In this document: positions 1 to 12,478 of the stretch, one piece after another
How the letters are laid out: every line of letters begins with the position of its first letter
Position numbering within the stretch: position 1 is the stretch's first letter
Assembly (NCBI GenBank): GCA_000827495.1
Contig: KN817695.1
Coordinates: forward strand, 1 to 55,631
Reading direction: 5' to 3'
Source: Hypholoma sublateritium FD-334 SS-4
Taxonomy: Eukaryota; Basidiomycota; Agaricomycetes; Agaricales; Strophariaceae
DNA length: 55,631 bases
The notes under the pieces: model-generated
Told to the model about the DNA's origin: nothing
Seen by the model: the letters and a program-made list of their open reading frames with translations, nothing else
The model's database searches: none
Made by a program: the position numbers and the translations under genes

Positions 1-411
1 ACCGTGTAAATGAACGATAACATGGAAGCATCGATACGGAAGAGCAAATTGACGCAATGTCACTATGCGTTGATGAAGCTTCATCGACATCATATGCCTC
101 TCATTCAACACGTGCGCCCGCCCCATGAATGCAGCCTAGCCTGGAAACCTCGTCCACCGCAGAGTATCTCACAGCACCGCCTTTACCGTCGCTATGCGTC
201 GACAAAACTTCGTCATGCCCTCCTAGCCAACATATATATCCGCCAACCGTACAAATGAGCGCTGACTTGGCATCGTCCACCGGAGAGACCCTCAAAACAC
301 GGCCTGTCTCTAGAAAACGAAGCCGTACCCCTCCTTCTAACTCAGACCAACCATCCCCTGTTAATATATGCAAAATCTTGGTAATTCCTCNACCAGGACC
401 TCGCTGATGTG

Positions 412-1835
412 CTCCAGTAGCGCTCGGGCCAGGAAATCTCTACGGCGCTGGATACCATGCTCAACAGCATGAACTCGACGCATCGCGCGCAACACACGGC
501 CTGTTTGTCGAATGTGTTCTTGAAAGGCGAGGCCGATTTCAGGGAGTCAGCGAAGTGCCAGGTCCAGAACTATTTCTTCGTTGTCATCTCTGGTATCTTG
601 ATGGCCTCAATCTTGACAAAATGTGCGTATTCATTCCATCATGAATCGAGTCGCTACTAACATCAATTTCCCTATAAAGTCTCGGCTACTCTCCGGCGCG
701 GCTCAAGGCGCAACCCACGATGACAAACGCAAGCTCCTCTTCATTATATGTGATGGTAATATCATAGGAAGCGGAAACGATCGCACGACGCCGCGCATTG
801 TTCTCGGTATCCTCGGAGTCCGAAGCTCACGAATGAGTTGGGCTCTTGATGGACGATGATCCAGGTCTACGAATACTATGTACCTCNGACAAGGGACGGC
901 CAATCGTTATCTTCAATCACTCCGTCGAGGGGTGCTCGGAACCCAACGTCGACACGCTACACAAGATGAAATTGTTCTCCCTTTCAACGTTCAAGACTGA
1001 GTTCTGTCCCGACGCCGTCGTGCACACGATGGCGCCTGAGTCGCGCCGCATCCTGTTGTTGCAGCGTCATCGCTGGATCAGTTAGACCGTGCATCGATGG
1101 AGCTCATTCTTCTTCCCGAGCCAATTTGATTCCGTTGTTTCTCGATGCGCTTCTTCGTCTTCAATGATTTCGTCGGTGCCATAGTACGCAACATCTTTTC
1201 TCAGTTGGTATTGTGGGCTACTGATCTGCAGTCTTCCTTATAGATCCTTCCTTCTACTTGCGTCTACGTGAGCATTACCTTGACTACGAGATACTTAACT
1301 AATTAATCTACCTCGTTGTTGTTGTCGCCACTAAGCAAGCTGCTCTGCCAACTATCGCTCTCGCCATGTTAGCTGTTACATACGGTCTGCAGGGTGCGTA
1401 AAATATTCGCTAATAATCAACCATGCTTCTTAAACATGAATATAGGCCCTTATTTGCCTCCTCAAAAAGAGAGTTCATGCTAATCGGATGGATGGGAGTT
1501 TATATCCTTTCGTACGCCATTTTCACTCTTCGTATACGTTTGGCGACTCACTATGCGATACAGATGCTCGTTCTACAGTTTCTTTCTACCCATCCACTCA
1601 TTCTGGTGTATGGACGAGTTCAGCTAGGGTTACGCCCGTGCTGTCATCGGCGAGGGTAAGGAGAAGAGGGCCATCAACAACAAAGACGAGAAGTTCCACG
1701 AGTCTGTGATCTTGTTAAAGAAGTTTAGCGGTATGTGCAATGTCTTTTCTGGCCTGCTCACTTATCACCTCGTACAGAATACGAAGCGGAAGCTTGAGAA
1801 ACGGGAACACGTCGCTCGGATGAACTGGATATGAA
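412..1835 (+). pseudogene. Class IV chitin synthase relic
   Basis: Broken remains of a membrane chitin synthase (UDP-GlcNAc to chitin), class IV (CHS3-like) by its motifs. In order and in shifting frames: SGQEISTALDTML followed by CQVQNYFFVVISGILMAS (about 440-620); [20 protein letters not shown] (730-790); VDTLHKMKLFSLSTFK and the catalytic-region QRRRWINSTVH block, here QRHRWIS-stop (940-1090); CFSMRFFVFNDFVG (about 1135-1180); KREFMLIGWMGVYILSY (1456-1520); and SFWCMDEFS-stop then VIGEGKEKRA (1580-1700). A GT-AG intron (about 1731-1786) still separates LLKKFS from EYEAEA. Stops, frameshifts and loss of most of the catalytic middle show it is dead. The family call is firm; the edges are approximate. 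Confidence 0.85.
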
Positions 1836-1916
1836 AACGAAGGACACTCTCGCTCGCACATACATTCACATGCCCGAAATTCCCGCGCAGGATTGCCTCA
1901 TATCTGAAACCAGGAA

Positions 1917-2190
1917 TTGCAGTCGGGCGATTACTATTGGGACACCGACATCACGAACAATAGTTCCAACCCCATCCTCCGTTTGAGAGGCCGCTCATTC
2001 AGAACGCCTGTCATTCAGAATAACGGATTCCATCCCGTCCGTCTGGCAGAAGGAGCTCTGCTTGCCTGTCGACTGCGTTGGCGACATGAAGGAACTGGTC
2101 TTCGTCGAGTCCGTGGTGCGCCAGGACAGCAAGAGTGAGGACCACGAGCCGCTTGGCATCTATAATTCTACATCTTAGCCGCATTCTGTC
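1917..2190 (+). pseudogene. PI-specific phospholipase C, C2-domain relic
   Basis: A short decayed stretch reading RTPVIQNNGFHPV, then after a frameshift WQKELCLPVDCVGDMKELVF, then SVVRQDSKSEDHEPLGIYN. This order (NNGFNPVW, then GDM-x-L-F-VR, then DDEPLAVY) is characteristic of the C2 domain at the C-terminus of phosphoinositide-specific PLC, which cleaves PIP2 at membranes. The X and Y catalytic domains were not found nearby. It lies directly after the chitin synthase relic on the same strand. A relic without a usable frame. Confidence 0.6.
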
Positions 2191-2428
2191 TCACCAACCA
2201 ACCGTATGAGATCCTATTCTTACGCGCACAGTCCATCAACTCCGGCGAGTCACGGTGTGAATGCTACCCATGCGATTGGCTTGCCAGACCCTGCAGTGCG
2301 TATTTATGTGACGCCTCGATACATGCTGTAATATACTGATTCCATCTGCGCGCCACCCGTAACAGCATCAGCCAATACCCCCAGCACAGCAATCTGCGTA
2401 CTCGGAACTTTCCGCGCACTTACAGTTC

Positions 2429-3228
2429 ATGGATGAACTTAAACGCGAACAAGAGGCTTTCATAAACCAGACGCTGGCGCCGACCCTCCGTGCCCCAGGA
2501 GCCTCTGAGATACCCATTTCTCCAGTTGCGCCAACGGCCCGGGCCAATCCAGATAAAGTCCCACAGAAACATGTCCCACCGAAACCGGCCCCAACCAGCC
2601 GCGCCAATGGGCAGTGTCCAACCCCGAGACTGACAAGTCGGCAAGTTTGAAGCCGCCAGCGACCTCCGCAGCACCCTCGTCAAAGGCATCGAAGGTTCCA
2701 TCGCGGTCCACAGCAACAAAGCAGAAAAAAACTGTTCTACCGTGTAACTTCTGCAAAGAGCGCAAGATTGCATGTGGTCGCCCCCCAGAAGGAAGTGCTG
2801 ATCCCAGCTGCAAGTAAGGGTATTCTTATGATTTGCCTTCAGAAATGTCATGCTTACTGATGTTGCCCGCTGACAATTTAGTCAATGCCTGCTCCGCTCG
2901 TTCAAATGCGTATATCCCAAAGAACGCATATCTCGCCGATCCAGGCCCCGCAAGTAATTTTTTGGCCATCTGCTGTTGTGCTGATTCTCGTGTTGTCTGG
3001 GTGTTTTCTTGTTTTCTTGTTTTCTTGTTTTCTTGTTTTCTTGTTTTCTTGTTTTCTTGTTGCCCATGCTTTTACTTATTGCTTTCGCTTTAATTGCTTA
3101 ATACATGCTTTTTCTTACACCTCATATTCAGCGAGCAAATGGAATCAAAATATACCCAGTTCGACAGACAGGCAAGGCGCAAACTCAGCGTAGAAAAAGC
3201 ACAGCCTTCCTGTCTGCTTTCCAGTTGA
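2429..3228 (+). CDS. Small Zn2Cys6 zinc-cluster protein
   Basis: The reading frame contains LPCNFCKERKIACGRPPEG, then after an intron (about 2815-2881) CNQCLLRSFKCVYP, giving the six cysteines of a fungal Zn2Cys6 DNA-binding cluster. A basic tail (RISRRSRPR) follows. A second intron (about 2954-3133) contains an 8-bp microsatellite. The last exon encodes EQMESKYTQFDRQARRKLSV and stops at 3226-3228. The N-terminal part (MDELKREQEAF at 2429) is in another frame from the zinc cluster; a frame change near 2600-2614 is either a missed short intron or an indel. No activator middle domain was seen, so this is a short family member with unknown targets, possibly degenerate at the 5' end. Confidence 0.6.
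3003..3060. repeat. 8-bp microsatellite (GTTTTCTT)n
   Basis: About seven uninterrupted copies of GTTTTCTT, inside the second proposed intron of the Zn2Cys6 gene. It is pyrimidine-rich on the coding strand and lies about 75 nt upstream of the acceptor. Confidence 0.95.
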
Positions 3229-4663
3229 CAGCGAGCGGGAAGTTGGCTTTAAATCACCTGATTATTTCAAGTCCATGGAGAGCGCCTGATTTGTACTATG
3301 CAATCCTTGAATCGCTCTGAATGGCTAAGTACTGGTGGGCCAGAATACTATCCCCATCGCAGTGATATGAAATTCAACATCGTCGACATTGCGAAACCCG
3401 CCAAAACGAAGAAGCCTGGTAGGGGACTAGGCTCATCATCATCGAAATTGCATCCACTGAACCGCAAATATGGCAGACTGGAAAAGCTGTTTATGCAAAC
3501 TTCCACTGAAGTCCCTTACCAGGATGTAAAGGGTGTCGGTTGCCGCGGCTGCTAGGGAGTTGTCAGCGCTGGGCGGATCAGAACATTGTTTGTACAGACC
3601 GAGTCCTTAGTAGACTGGGGCCCCGGAATGGCGCACATATTGAACTGAGGGAGGGGTTGAATCCCACAGAAGGCGCGCCGCCGCATGCTGGGATCCCAGC
3701 GGTCTGGAGTTCAGCATTCTTCCATCTGATATGATAACCTGAAGGAAAGGTCAGTCCCGTAGTAAGATTGATCGAAGCGAACCAACGCAAGAATAAAAAA
3801 TGGAATGCCGGCCTCATGGCTGCGTTGAATTTTCACTGAGCGGTGCGCTCGATATTTGCGAGCGGGAGAGAGCAGGCCGGTGCATAGATATTCGCCAGCT
3901 CCCACCGGCGATGAACTAGATGTTGTGTTTGCTTTCGGCGGGTTGAACCTGTGGGACAGGGAGCCATTTCATGGATTTGTATTTATCGTAGGCAAGCCGT
4001 GGGAGGGACAGATAGACCATGTACCAGGGAGATCCCAGACACACCAGTGCGCCGCAATAGAATACCATGGCAGGGCAGTAGGGCGGAAGCCGACCTGTAT
4101 GGGAGGATAGCATCCGTTATATCGAGCATTGCTCATATAGAGAACGGCCACCGGTCTCGCAGAGCAGAGTCCAGACGTACTGCCAGTCACGATGATCACT
4201 CGCTTCGTGAGCGCCATCATATTTTGCTTTCAGGGCCGAACCAAACACCGGAGCGGCAAACGCGGCGAACGCGGCGCCCAAACAGGCCTTCCATCTATCC
4301 CCACGATTCGCGCTCACCAAACTTCGTAACTGCCTGTGATTTCACAGCTGGTACTTACTCTTACGTCCACCTGCTCTCCGTGAATTCACAGGGAGCCGTC
4401 TGACCTGTCACCGCTTCTCCAGCAGGGCATTACTCGCACGTCACCAGCTTTTCGACTCAACTCGCGACTCTTTGCGATTTCGTAACTAGTCGGCGCGCTT
4501 ACACCCAACTTGCACCCAACGGGCCATTTCCGTATCCGCGGCTGTTTGAACTTCACGTCTCGAGCGTCTGCCGTCAGCATACTTGTCACCGGCCGGCCGC
4601 ATCCCAAGCCTCTAGCGTCGACACGCTTTTTACCCCTCATCACATCGCGGTTGCGCAGCGTCG
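3229..4663. other. No confident gene
   Basis: About 1.4 kb with only short open frames. A 60-codon frame on + (3368-3555, starting MKFNIVDIAKPAKTKK) and hydrophobic minus-strand stretches at 3916-4320 could be relics of a membrane protein, but no family could be named. The last 250 bases are pyrimidine-rich and would serve as the promoter and leader of the 4664 gene. Confidence 0.4.
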
Positions 4664-7271
4664 ATGCCCCCCTACTTTGGCGACAAGCATCAGGTGCATC
4701 TGCCTCCTCCTACGTCTTTTCAAAGGGCAATCCAATACACCAGCAACACACCAATTCACGAAGCCAATGCACGTGCAATTGTGATTGGGACGGACATATA
4801 TTATTCTCCAAACAGCTCAAGGACGCCCCCGCTTCCGCACAAGTCTCTTCAATACGTTCGTGATCCATTGAAAGACAGTGTCGAAGAATTCCATAATCCC
4901 CAATGGTGGAGAACAGATATGGGGTACCTGCCGTTTTTACCGACGTCTCCCCAATTCGGCAGCCCGCCGTTTCATCAGTTATTCAACTACCCGTTGGAAA
5001 CAGGCCCTCGTCGAAAACGGCGCGTCCGAATGGATCCAAACGATGTTCTGAACTGGAACCGCCTCGAAACAACTCTGGCTCATTTATTCAAGTCATTCCA
5101 GTCGATGTACTGCATTCCAGACATGTCTCCGATAGTTCGAACGTCACTCGCATGTCAAGACGCCTTCGAATATCCATCGCAGTTCCTAAGCGCGGAAAAG
5201 CGATGCCGTAACTGGTTTGCAGTGTGGATGGCCATGGTCTCATTAGGAATTTCGGTGGCTCAGGTTTATGACGGGGATAGTGAAGATACACTGGTCCCGC
5301 ATTGGTATACAACCTTCGTCCAGCACACGGATGAAGCCGTTTTAGCGGGAATTCGGCAGCAACTGGGTCAATTCAGTTCTTGGTTTCCTCGCGCGGGGGT
5401 CTTTATCGATCTGTGTAGCTCTCAAGAGCAGCCCACTGTTGATTTTTTTGTTCGCCTTGGCATACCAGTTTGGTACCCTTGGGGCACAGCTCAAGAATCG
5501 GAAGCGCACCAGAACCCTAGCTATTGGGCGAAATATACACCTCCGGCTCATATGCTGCAGCGCGCACACTCGTTTTTGAACGCCGTTCCAGACCCTGCCC
5601 CATCCGTTGCTAAAGATTTGGAGGAGGATAATCATCCATGGACGGTCTTCTTCGCAAACCGTGCTCGCCATGCCACTGGGCCTATGCCCGCGAAGAAACC
5701 TCCAATGAAGGTTTTTCATTGGCAAAAAGATGATAATGGCCAGTGGCAACGCACAGCCGTCCTCAAGCAACTTCGAAGTGAGACACTGGACGAGTATGGC
5801 AGAAGGCAAAAAATCTTTGACGAACGCACTAATGAGTGGGATTGCTGCACTGATATGGGAGAACTCGATGCTGAAGAAAGGCAGGCTTTATGTGATGAAG
5901 ATGACGAACCCATCCTTGCCACAAGCCAATATCCGCCACTCTCCATACCCGATATTCCAGTTTCTCCGCCTAAATTGCCTCTCATAACGAGAGCCTCCCT
6001 GATGCCTTTCAATCAAGATGACGCTGTGCCCCCGGCTCGTTCACCTCGCAGTAATTACTGGCCAACTGGTATTCATTCAGAGACAGATCATCCCGGAGCC
6101 TTCCTAGAGGAATTCACTGCCTATTTGCCAGACCAGCACTCACCAGCAGATGTCTTACGTTTATTTTTTGGGTTTGTTGCCCCTCCCCCTTCCGTTCGCC
6201 TTGATTTGCCCAAGCCTTCAGAACAGCAAATCAAGGAACTGACGTTGGGGGTTGGCTGTTCCAATGCGACTTTGATGCGCAGCTACGTGGAAACCCCGCC
6301 TGGACGGTATGCAGCTCATTTTTTTTGGGCTATGTCTCAGTCGCCGTGGGTCCCTCCAAACAATATCTTGTTCGACTTGGCCAGAGGGAATCCGCAGAAC
6401 ATACAGCGCCGCAGGCGGATCAAGTTTTTGCGCCATCTACCGGGAGATGCCTATTTATTTGATTTCGGAAGAGAAGCAACGGTCGAATGGCATATATGCG
6501 TGACAGATATCAACTTGGCTCTATTTGTTGTGCGCCTCAATGATGAGCTGTGCGATTACGACATAGCTCGAACTCTCTTGAACCAGGGATCACCATTTTG
6601 GACTGTCTTGGATTCTGCACCTTTCCCCATCGTACCATCTCCTCCAGGCATTTCTCGTCTGCGGCTAAGTAGCCATCAGTTTACTGCAGAAGACTATCAT
6701 GCTTACTGCCATGACCGTGCGGAGGTCCTTCGCAGCCCTCGTGCTGCTAGACAAGCTCTAATGCGTGGTGGCATTTTGTGGCGGCTAGCCATGGAACATG
6801 CAAGCTTCCAGGATGTCCTGGCTGGCCCATCCTTTGCGACCACAACTCAGCGTCAGTGCAGATCATTCAGCGGGACACTGGACAGGTTTTATATCGATGA
6901 TGTGCTAACGACCCATGAAATGGAAGTGATATGTGGGGTGTACTATGTTTATACAGGTAAGACCAATATGAATCTGCATTTTGTTGACAAGCTCACTCTT
7001 TTTTTCAGGACAGGGTAAACAAATAGCAAAAAAGTCATGGTGGCCTCTGCCCGAACTTTGGGATTCACAAAATCGCCAACCATTTTGGCAGGAACGCTCA
7101 GAATTGTGGTTCAGCAACCGCCTACGAGAACTTGAGAGCGGGCAGGCCTTGCCATTAACAACCACTCAATGGAGAGCTCGAAGCAAGATGAATGCTGTGG
7201 TTCGGCGGGCAATTCTCAACAACACCGACACTTCGAAAGCGTTTTTGAAGGACCTTCGGCTGCCTCATTAA
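4664..7271 (+). CDS. Tnp2-associated 851-aa partner protein (copy A)
   Basis: Two exons, 4664-6956 and 7009-7271, with a phase-1 GT-AG intron; total 852 codons including the stop. I recognise no catalytic domain. Landmarks shared with the copy at 33.1-35.6 kb: PQWW near the N-terminus; CRNWFAVWMAMVSLGISVA; IPVWYPWG; WTVFFANRA; a FHW segment followed by NEWDCCTDMG (EWDC); an acidic linker; and a C-terminal EDYHAY then RQALMRGGILWRLAM block, followed by SWWPLPELWD after the intron. It lies 305 bp upstream of a Tnp2 transposase on the same strand. The intact frame and the same pairing in a second place suggest a transposon-associated function, perhaps DNA binding or accessory to transposition; that role is inference. 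It could also be a general mushroom family that often sits near such elements. Confidence 0.85.
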
Positions 7272-7576
7272 ACTTGGCATCGTGATACCAGTACTTCATT
7301 CTTTCTACACCGTACAATAAATGTGATATAAAGTACTGTGAATGCTTGTAATACGTAACACATAATCAACAATTGTCTGACCGCTGATTTGACACCGTAG
7401 CTGAGCACTGAGTGGATATATTAGGCATTGTGATATCGGATGCTTTATCATCTCAATCGTCAGTTCCTCCTAGTAGCCTACTCAAAGTCTACTGGTAAAC
7501 TATCTGTTGCCTTTTTTGTGTAACATCTAAAGGGAGGTACAGGTCTGGCGTGTCATCCGACACATTGGTTGACTAA
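7272..7576. promoter_or_regulatory. Intergenic leader of transposase A
   Basis: A 305-bp spacer between the partner gene stop and the transposase start. It is AT-rich, with AATAAATG just after the partner gene (7317-7324; a possible polyadenylation region). No inverted terminal repeat was found here, so the two genes probably belong to one element. Confidence 0.4.
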
Positions 7577-10500
7577 ATGCCAGCTACCAAGGCACAACTC
7601 TGTTTCTGCCATTTGTGCACAGAGTCTGAAGGCGGCGCTCAGGGAAGGCCTATTCCACGCAGCCAGTTAACCGCCCATCAGAAACGAGCTGAGGCTGATC
7701 TTGCAGCTAGAAAAGCTCACGATAGCAGCCATGAAGCAGCGGCAGAGCTCATAGACGACGTAACCTCGAAGATATTCAGCCTAACCCTCAGTAGCAACAA
7801 CGCAAATCCACCACCAAGTCGCTGTTTCACATCGCGAAACGAGATTCAGGACGCCCAACGCTCCGAAACTGTGCTCGACGCCGCCTCAATTCCCCTTGAA
7901 GCCATTGTAGAAGGTATCGATCGACTTGGATTAGAAAGTTCGCAATCATCGGGTGGAAATCAAAGAAAGGCCTCCGATCGAGAATCGGATACCGTAACAG
8001 ACATGGCAGGAGAGGGAGGGTTACCTCAGCCAATCACTTCCAAACGAGATCGGAATGCTTTGACAATGAAGGCCCTTGCTAGCCTAAAGCACATCGAACA
8101 GCACAGTAAACGGCTAATCTCGGACCTAAATACTTCCCTGCCCCCGCTCGACCTTATATTGCGCTCCGAACAGGATTTCCAGGCCTTGCAAACCACATTC
8201 TCTGGTCTGAAACGACAAACCGATGCATTGGATGTAAGAAAGGCAGAAATCAGGGACATTCTTTCGTGCGTAGAAGCTCGCCTGACTCAATGCTATGCTC
8301 TGCATCCTCCTGTTCAAACCCCATTTCAAATCAATACGGGTAAGCCGTTTCGTTAAACTGTATATATATCTATCCGGTTGACTCGGATATTTTTCACTTT
8401 AGATCATTATTACCATACTCCAGTCGATGCTTTTGTGCCGATCGCTCAAGTAACATTGTTTTTGGCCGTCGCTTGCAGCGCAATGATGGGCATCAGCCGG
8501 CGTTTGGGGGACTTCCTGGTGAAAATGCTCTCCCTCAATCTTCGTGTCGCATTCGATCAAACAAAAATTGGGGACAGTTTAACCTTTCAGCAAGAAGAGG
8601 CCCTTGCCGCTCTGCCTAGGACAATGGCCACTGCGATGGAACAGTTCGATTTGGACGTCAAGACTACCATATACGCTGTCTGTGATTCATGTCATTGTAC
8701 TTATGCACCGGTATTCGACCATGGATCGACCATCCCGACATATCCACAAGAATGTACGAATATCCCTTTTCCAGAGGCCGACGTCTGTAGGACCCCACTG
8801 CTGAAAAAAGGAAGGAACGTTGGCGGAGGTGTCATTCAGGTACCACAAAAAACTTTCGTTTATCATCATTTCCACGATTATCTGGCCGGGATGCTTGCCA
8901 GGAAGGATATCGAGATTCTTATGGACAATTCATGCGATTCCTTGGCCTCCTCTATCAAGAGCAATCAATCCTGCCATACATACATATCGGACGTCTTTGA
9001 GGCCGACTTTCTTCGCACATTTGAAGGACCTCAGCCTGGGAAACTCTTTGTAGATCGACCCGGTGGAGAAGGTCGCTATGTTTTTGCGCTTTCTTTTGAC
9101 TTTTTCCGCACCGAAGGCATGAAAATTGGGGGGGCGTCAACATCTTCCGGCTTAATCAGCGCTGCTTGCTTGAATCTTCCCCTTAGCGTGCGCTACAATC
9201 CAGAGAATATGTATATCGCCGGAATTGTGCCGGGCCCACACGAACCTCGCGACGACGAACTGAACCACTACATTCGCCCTCTCATTAACGACTTTTTGGT
9301 TTCTTGGGAAAGGAGTGTTCATTACTCGCGTACTGCTTGTCATCCGACAGGACGAGACACTCGATCGGCCGTTGCTTTGTGTGTATGCGATATTCCTGGT
9401 GGGCGTAAACTCACTCAAACTGCAGCTGGATCTTCCAATCACTATTGCTCTGTATGCCATTGCTGGGGCATCAGTACCGTTGGAAGGTCCGATTTCGATC
9501 ATCCTGATTGGAAAAACAAGGATGCATCGGACCAGCGCGAAAAGGCTGAAGCATATCGCGACGCCAAGTCGGTGAAAGAACGAGATGCACTATTTCTCAA
9601 GAATGGCATAAGGTGGTCGGAACTGTGGCGCCTCCCGTACTGGGACCCGGCTCGCATGCTCGTCGTCGATTCAATGCACTGTCTTCTTGAGGGCACGGCA
9701 CATTTCCATTTCCGACACGTGTTGGGGCTTACAGAAACCGCGATTGACCTCAGCACGAAGGAAAAATTAAAACTCCCGACCTTTGAGTACAATTTCCCTA
9801 CACCAACCCAAGAGGACATTGTGCGTTTCAAATTGCGGGATTCCGACCTAAAGTGTGTTCCGCAGATTCACCGGCTGCTCGTTGCGGCTATACAATCCGA
9901 CACTGAAGAGACTGTGCGGCAAGACTTAGCTGCATTAGCAGGTCGACTGACTGCTAAAAATTTGCCTGCTCTTGTCTATGTTTCTCAGAGTGTCGATGCC
10001 GAGCCTGATATTGGAGATAGATCAGCAGGCGACGCGGTGTTCAAGTGTCATTACAGCCAAGGGTTGGTTAATTGGGTGAGTGTTTGCCTTCTACTCGCTC
10101 ACAGATTTGAAGCTGATTGGCTAATACCGAAGCGCACGCAATTCAAATATACTACACCTGAAGAGCACGTTACCTCTTATCGTACGAAAAAGGTCCTCCA
10201 GAGGGTTAGGGACGTAATCCGAGACACTGATACCCCATCTTGGCTGCCATCTGTGCCATACAATTTTGGCAGCTCGTCCGCTGGCAATCTCAAGGCTGAT
10301 GAATGGCGTACTTTGACTACCGTCTACTTTCCTATCAGCCTGGTCAGCATATGGGGAGAAGGGTCAATTCATGAAACATCTCATCTTGCTTCCACTCTTC
10401 GTGAAGTCCTTGATCACACCATGGCATTGGTGTCTGCTGTATCAATTGCCTGCTTGCGTGTTATGACCCCAAATCGAGCGCAAGCCTTTCAGAATTACAT

Positions 10501-11395
10501 TCAACAGTGGCTTCGTGATCTTGAACGAATACATGGAGCCGGTGTGATAGGGAAGCGGGTTAATTGCCACCTGGCCATTCACCTGAGCCATTTTATTCAC
10601 CTTTTTGGTCCTGTCCGCTCATGGTGGACGTTTCCGTTTGAGCGCTTAATTGGACAGATTCAACGAATTCCTCACAATCATCTTTTTGGCGGTGAGTTCC
10701 CGACTTCTTGATGCTATACATTACTGTAATGCTAAATCACACGCGATGCGCTAGGCCAACTGGAGTCTACTATGTTCACGGCATTTACGCGCGCTACCAG
10801 TCTCAGGCGATGGATTGCAAGGCCTGATTGTCCTCCGTTTCTTCGGGAGTGTCAGACACTTTTTGCCAAAACATTCGGAGGAGCAGTGACTGATCTCGAT
10901 TCCCTCGATGACGAAATTGCACAGTCAGCCTTTTCATCGACGCCGCTTGAATTGAAAACTATCATCTCAGAGCCTTCGGTTGCACTTCGTGCGCGACATC
11001 AGCATGATAACGTCGGCTTTTCGAGGGCTAGTACCCACGTGGGGAATAGTTTAATCATACACTATCCCACAGGCGACTTTGAAACAGATCCAATTCCTGG
11101 ATCCATTGAGTACATCATAGTGAAGAAGAACATGGAAGTCTTGTACGTGGTTCGTACGCAAATGCCAGCACCTGCTGGTACGGTTGACCCATTTCGCCCC
11201 TATCCGCACTTTCCGGCCAAGGTATATTCGCCAAGTCTTTCATCCGACCTTTCTCTTGTTCAGCCAACTTGGGTTTTGTCTCACTATGCGCGATGGAAAT
11301 TAGACGAGGACAGGGTCGTTGTTCTGACCCTTTCTCGGGTAAGCCCTTTTCATGCTAAACTTCGCAGACTAACAGAGCAGGCTACAAAACTCTAG
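7577..11395 (+). CDS. Tnp2-type CACTA transposase (copy A)
   Basis: DDE transposase of the Tnp2/Transposase_21 family (CACTA superfamily; the mushroom group is often called Plavaka), which cuts out and inserts its element by binding its ends. Model: 7577-8339, 8403-10075, 10133-10691, 10755-11395, 1211 aa. Visible parts: N-terminal CFCHLC with GRPIPRSQLTAHQ; CDSCHCTY; a likely first catalytic Asp in FALSFDFF (9098-9100); the family signature NMYIAGIVPGPHEP and LNHYIRPLI; second Asp in CDIPGGRKL; zinc pair YCSVCHC; GIRWSELWRLPYWDP; VDSMHCLLEG; and the C-terminal LFGPVRSWWTFPFER. The intron at 10076-10132 has no stop and keeps frame (57 nt), but removing it gives NWRTQ, matching DWRRS in copy B. 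A last intron (11339-11395) with a stop at 11399-11401 is an alternative ending. No frameshift seen, so it may be active. Confidence 0.9.
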
Positions 11396-11834
11396 GATTA
11401 AATGACGCGCAACAACCAAGTCAGATGGCAGAGGGCACTAGCGCGAAGACTTTCCGCCAATTTGTATCATAATTTATTAATGGGTATCTACCGGAACGGA
11501 GTTGCGTTTTCATCATTTGATTTCAAGTGTATTCGAATCAATCCATCCCATCCGATAAGTTGGGAGGATGGCGCTGTCAGAAATGAAGAGGCTGATATTT
11601 AATGACGCCGGGTGCAACAGAGAAACCGTACTGCACGAAGGAAGTCCTGTCAATAAAAAGCCAGTGACAACACATGCGCAAGGCGGCTGCATGGCGATGC
11701 TTAACAGGGCGCGCCAATCCTTCCATGTCACGGTTTGTCTCCAGGAATTGTTGAGGCTCTCGCGGCAGCGCGTTTTTTGGCGTTCAGACAATACATCCGT
11801 TTTAATATATGCAATAGGCCAGTACGTTTATGTT

Positions 11835-12478
11835 CTACAGTTGCTCTCTGAGCGCGGTGATTACGTGCTGCATACGATCGTTGAACAGATTTATCTCGGT
11901 CAATTTATCATGAAGGTCCTTGACCTTTCGGTCATACGAACGGCGGAGGCGCTTCACGATGTTCTGGTGCATGTCCTTGCGAGCGTCATTGAGCTGATGC
12001 AAGGCGAGTATCAGCGGTAAATAAGCCTAGTTACCGTGAAAAACGTACAACTTGTTGCTCTTCGACAACAAGGGCTGCTTCAATATTGTTTCGGACGATC
12101 TTCCTAAGCTCTTCCGCAGCTGCATCCACCATCTGGAATGATGTCAGTTTCCATTTGAAAAGAGCGACGCTAAATGACCTTTTTATGATTAGCAGCGGTT
12201 TCCGGTTCTTTCTCTTCGTAGTCAGATAACTGTAGAATAAGTTTTGAATCGTATGTCACGGTAGGATAATGTTCAGACATCCTCTCACAATTTCCATCTT
12301 CTGCCGCTCTATGTAGAGTGACTAAGGGAAATATCAGTGGGCTAAGCATAGAATAAACGATAATGTACTACGCTCACAATCTGTTCCCTGAACTGCAACA
12401 AGGTCTCGAAAATATTGATAAGAAAGCTGAAAAAAAAAGACAATAGATGCGGGTTACCTGGTCAGTTATGGCGTCCAT
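11835..12478 (-). CDS. Small coiled-coil protein
   Basis: Five exons on the minus strand join in one frame: 12458-12478, 12378-12426, 12179-12321, 12049-12132 and 11835-11993, giving 151 aa that begin MDAITDQLSYQYFRDL. The second half is charged and helical (AAAEELRKIVRNNIEAALVV; then LNDARKDMHQNIVKRLRRSY and a LHDKLTEINLFNDRM segment), a likely coiled coil. Three of the introns are 46-56 nt; the first would be only 31 nt, so the true first exon may differ. It converges with transposase A. Function not recognised. Confidence 0.55.

Noticed and set aside
61..75. CACTATGCG near the window start (and again at 1547) as a second left CACTA end
   Set aside because: No inverted CGCATAGTG partner was found, and the sequence after CACTATG does not match the TIR at 16804.
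3916..4320. Membrane transporter relic on the minus strand
   Set aside because: Hydrophobic stretches are present, but no family motif could be assigned with confidence.
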